Assembly (NCBI RefSeq): GCF_000177195.2
Contig: NC_015953.1
Location: forward strand, 2,232,001 to 2,296,000
Origin: Streptomyces sp. SirexAA-E
GTDB lineage: Bacteria > Actinomycetota > Actinomycetes > Streptomycetales > Streptomycetaceae
Length of the DNA stretch: 64,000 bases
Reading direction: 5' to 3'
The stretch's first letter is position 1. Every line of letters begins with the position of its first letter. This document shows, piece by piece, positions 62,759-64,000 of the stretch. The notes beneath the pieces are model-generated. The model saw nothing but the letters and a program-made list of their open reading frames with translations. It made no database searches and had not been told where the DNA came from. The translations under genes and the position numbers were made by a program.

Positions 62759-63757
62759 ATGAACAGGAACACCCCGCTCACCGCCCACCCCCTCCACGGC
62801 GTCCGCCACCGCGTGTGGTCCGCCCAGCAGTTGCGCGCCGAGGGGGTGAGTGCCGCGCAGGCCGCCTCGCAGTGCCTGCCCGGCGGTCCGTGGCAGCAGT
62901 TGCTGCCCGGCGTCTTCCTCCTGCACCCGGGGCCGCCCACCGATCAGGAGCGGGTGCACGGGGCCCTGTTGTACGCCGGCCGGCCGCCCGCCTCCGCGCG
63001 GCGCGCCGGGCCGGCGCCGGCCGGCCCGGAGTACGGCGAGGCGATGGTGACGGGCCTGGCGGCGCTGGCCCTGTACGGCTTCGAGGCCGCCCCGCCGGTG
63101 GTCGCCCTGCACCGGGTCGACGTCCTGGTGCCACGCACCCGGCGGCTGCGCTCGACCCGGTTCGTCCAGGTGGTCCGGGCCGCCGTGCCGCCCCGGCCCC
63201 AGACGCGGCTCGGGATGCCGCTGGCCCCGGTGGAGCGGGCGCTCGCCGACGCGGTGGCCTCGCTGACCGACGCCCCCACGGTGCGCCGGCTGCTGACGGA
63301 GGCGGTCCGCGCCGGGTACTGCGAGCCCGCCGCGGTCGTACGGGAGCTGAGCGCGGCGAAGCTGCTGGGCCGGGCCCATGTGGTGGACGCCGTCGAGGAG
63401 CTGCTCGCCGAGGGCCGGGCCGTCGCGGAGGACCGGCTGTACGAGATGGTGCGCCGCCACGGGCTGCCGGAGCCGCTGTGGAACGTGGACCTGTGCCTGC
63501 CCGGCGGGGCGTGCCTGGGCGCGGTGGACGCGTACTGGCCCGAGCAGGCGCTCGCGGTCGAGATCGGCGCCCCGGCGCCGCGTGAGGGGGGCACCGCGGA
63601 CCGGGAACACCTGGAGCGGCTGGGGGTCACGGTCGTCCGGGTCACCCCCGGAAGGCTGCGCGAGGCGATGGCGCAGCAGGCGGTGGTGGTGCGTACGGCG
63701 ATGGCGGCGGCCGAGGACCGCGAACCGGCCGCCTACGTGGTGGTGCTGCCGAGGTGA
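62759..63757 (+). CDS. AbiEi-like winged-helix protein with degenerate nuclease-fold C-terminus
   Basis: A 332-residue protein with a layout I associate with AbiEi/DUF559 proteins. An N-terminal HTH-like part (SAQQLRAEGVSAAQAASQCL, LLPGVFLLHPGPPT) comes first, then a middle domain (VTGLAALALYGF, VDVLVPRTRRLRSTRFV). The C-terminal part resembles VSR/PD-(D/E)xK folds (LGAVDAYWPEQALAVEIGA, LGVTVVRVTPGRL). The usual E-x-D/K of the nuclease core reads EIGA, so catalysis is doubtful. No AbiEii toxin gene is adjacent. The ATG at 62759 has a GGAG very close upstream. Confidence 0.65.
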   Translation: MNRNTPLTAHPLHGVRHRVWSAQQLRAEGVSAAQAASQCLPGGPWQQLLPGVFLLHPGPPTDQERVHGALLYAGRPPASARRAGPAPAGPEYGEAMVTGLAALALYGFEAAPPVVALHRVDVLVPRTRRLRSTRFVQVVRAAVPPRPQTRLGMPLAPVERALADAVASLTDAPTVRRLLTEAVRAGYCEPAAVVRELSAAKLLGRAHVVDAVEELLAEGRAVAEDRLYEMVRRHGLPEPLWNVDLCLPGGACLGAVDAYWPEQALAVEIGAPAPREGGTADREHLERLGVTVVRVTPGRLREAMAQQAVVVRTAMAAAEDREPAAYVVVLPR

Positions 63758-63945
63758 CCGCGTGAGTGGCCGGGAACGTACCGGGATTTCACCCCATTCG
63801 TCCCGTGTGACGCATGAGCCCCCGTGGCGGATCTACGCCATGTGCATGTCTAAGCTCCGTCAAGTCTCCACAAACCCCTGTCATTTACGAAATGCTGAGC
63901 GGTCATCGGGTACCGAATTCCGGACTCTCTCTTTCACTCACAGGG
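63758..63945. other. Intergenic region before the last partial gene
   Basis: The stretch from about 63840 to 63930 is AT-rich for this genome and should hold the promoter of the gene starting near 63946. No clear -35/-10 pair or named operator is recognised. Confidence 0.35.
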
Positions 63946-64000
63946 ATGCTGATGACCAAGGAATCCCCCAGCTCCATACCCGGGGCCAGACGCGCCGCGC
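63946..64000 (+). CDS. Start of an unidentified gene, cut by the window edge
   Basis: Two in-frame ATGs (63946 and 63952) open a frame reading MLMTKESPSSIPGARRAA to the window end. The second has CAGGGA at good spacing. The basic RR near residue 14 could belong to a signal peptide, but too little is visible to say. Confidence 0.5.
   Translation, partial: MLMTKESPSSIPGARRAA

Overview
The window is high-GC actinobacterial DNA and is almost certainly a Streptomyces chromosome core segment. Its gene order follows the Streptomyces block rplU-rpmA-obg / rne / radical-SAM pair / rodA-PBP2-mreDCB / ndk / folC / valS / clpX-clpP2-clpP1 / tig / tRNA / sodF / pepN. Codon third positions are GC-saturated, GTG starts are common, and many promoters have TAnnnT -10 boxes. 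From position 1 to about 37 kb nearly all genes are on the minus strand; the rest is mixed.

Region by region. (1) 1-1.3 kb holds the 5' part of a fused cytidylyltransferase/SDR gene, which runs off the left edge. (2) 1.6-8.4 kb holds obg, rpmA, rplU and a very large RNase E/G with a repetitive basic tail. (3) 8.6-10.7 kb and 15.7-17.6 kb hold a conserved run (TIGR03960 radical SAM protein, a repeat-built membrane protein, TIGR03936 protein). It is split by a ~4.9 kb island bounded by 64-nt near-identical repeats of the radical-SAM gene's 3' end. The island holds a broken serine-integrase gene, a MerR/SDR pair, remnants of a second mobile element, a truncated phosphotransferase, a truncated HTH regulator, a DUF6879-like protein and two tiny ORFs. 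(4) 17.7-25.6 kb holds a CYTH/CHAD protein and the elongasome cluster rodA, PBP2, mreD, mreC, mreB. (5) 25.8-31 kb holds ndk, a DUF4233 membrane protein, folC and valS. (6) 32-36.7 kb holds the protein quality-control block clpX, clpP2, clpP1 and tig, with a probable ClgR box before clpP1. (7) 36.9-37.2 kb holds tRNA-Pro(UGG) and tRNA-Gly(UCC). (8) 37.3-54.6 kb is accessory metabolism and regulation: acyltransferase-3, an HD/RSH-like hydrolase, a Na+/H+ antiporter-like protein, a SpoIIE-type phosphatase, an Eis-like acetyltransferase, a Nei/Fpg glycosylase, rpiB, two paralogous amino-acid permeases, an FAD oxidoreductase, bioY, a CatB-like acetyltransferase, and an ArsR-type regulator divergent from an MFS pump. 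(9) 54.6-64 kb holds a GNAT protein, a 175-bp MITE-like palindrome beside the sodF promoter, sodF, an MFS/PLP-decarboxylase pair, a Rv2466c-like thioredoxin-fold protein, pepN, an AbiEi-like protein and the start of one further gene.

The most notable structures are the degenerate integrative element with its target-gene duplication, the MITE next to sodF, the tandem basic repeats of the RNase E homologue, and several perfect dyads that look like operators or ribosome-site hairpins. No complete new defence or biosynthetic system is visible. All functional calls rest on reading motifs, with no database search.
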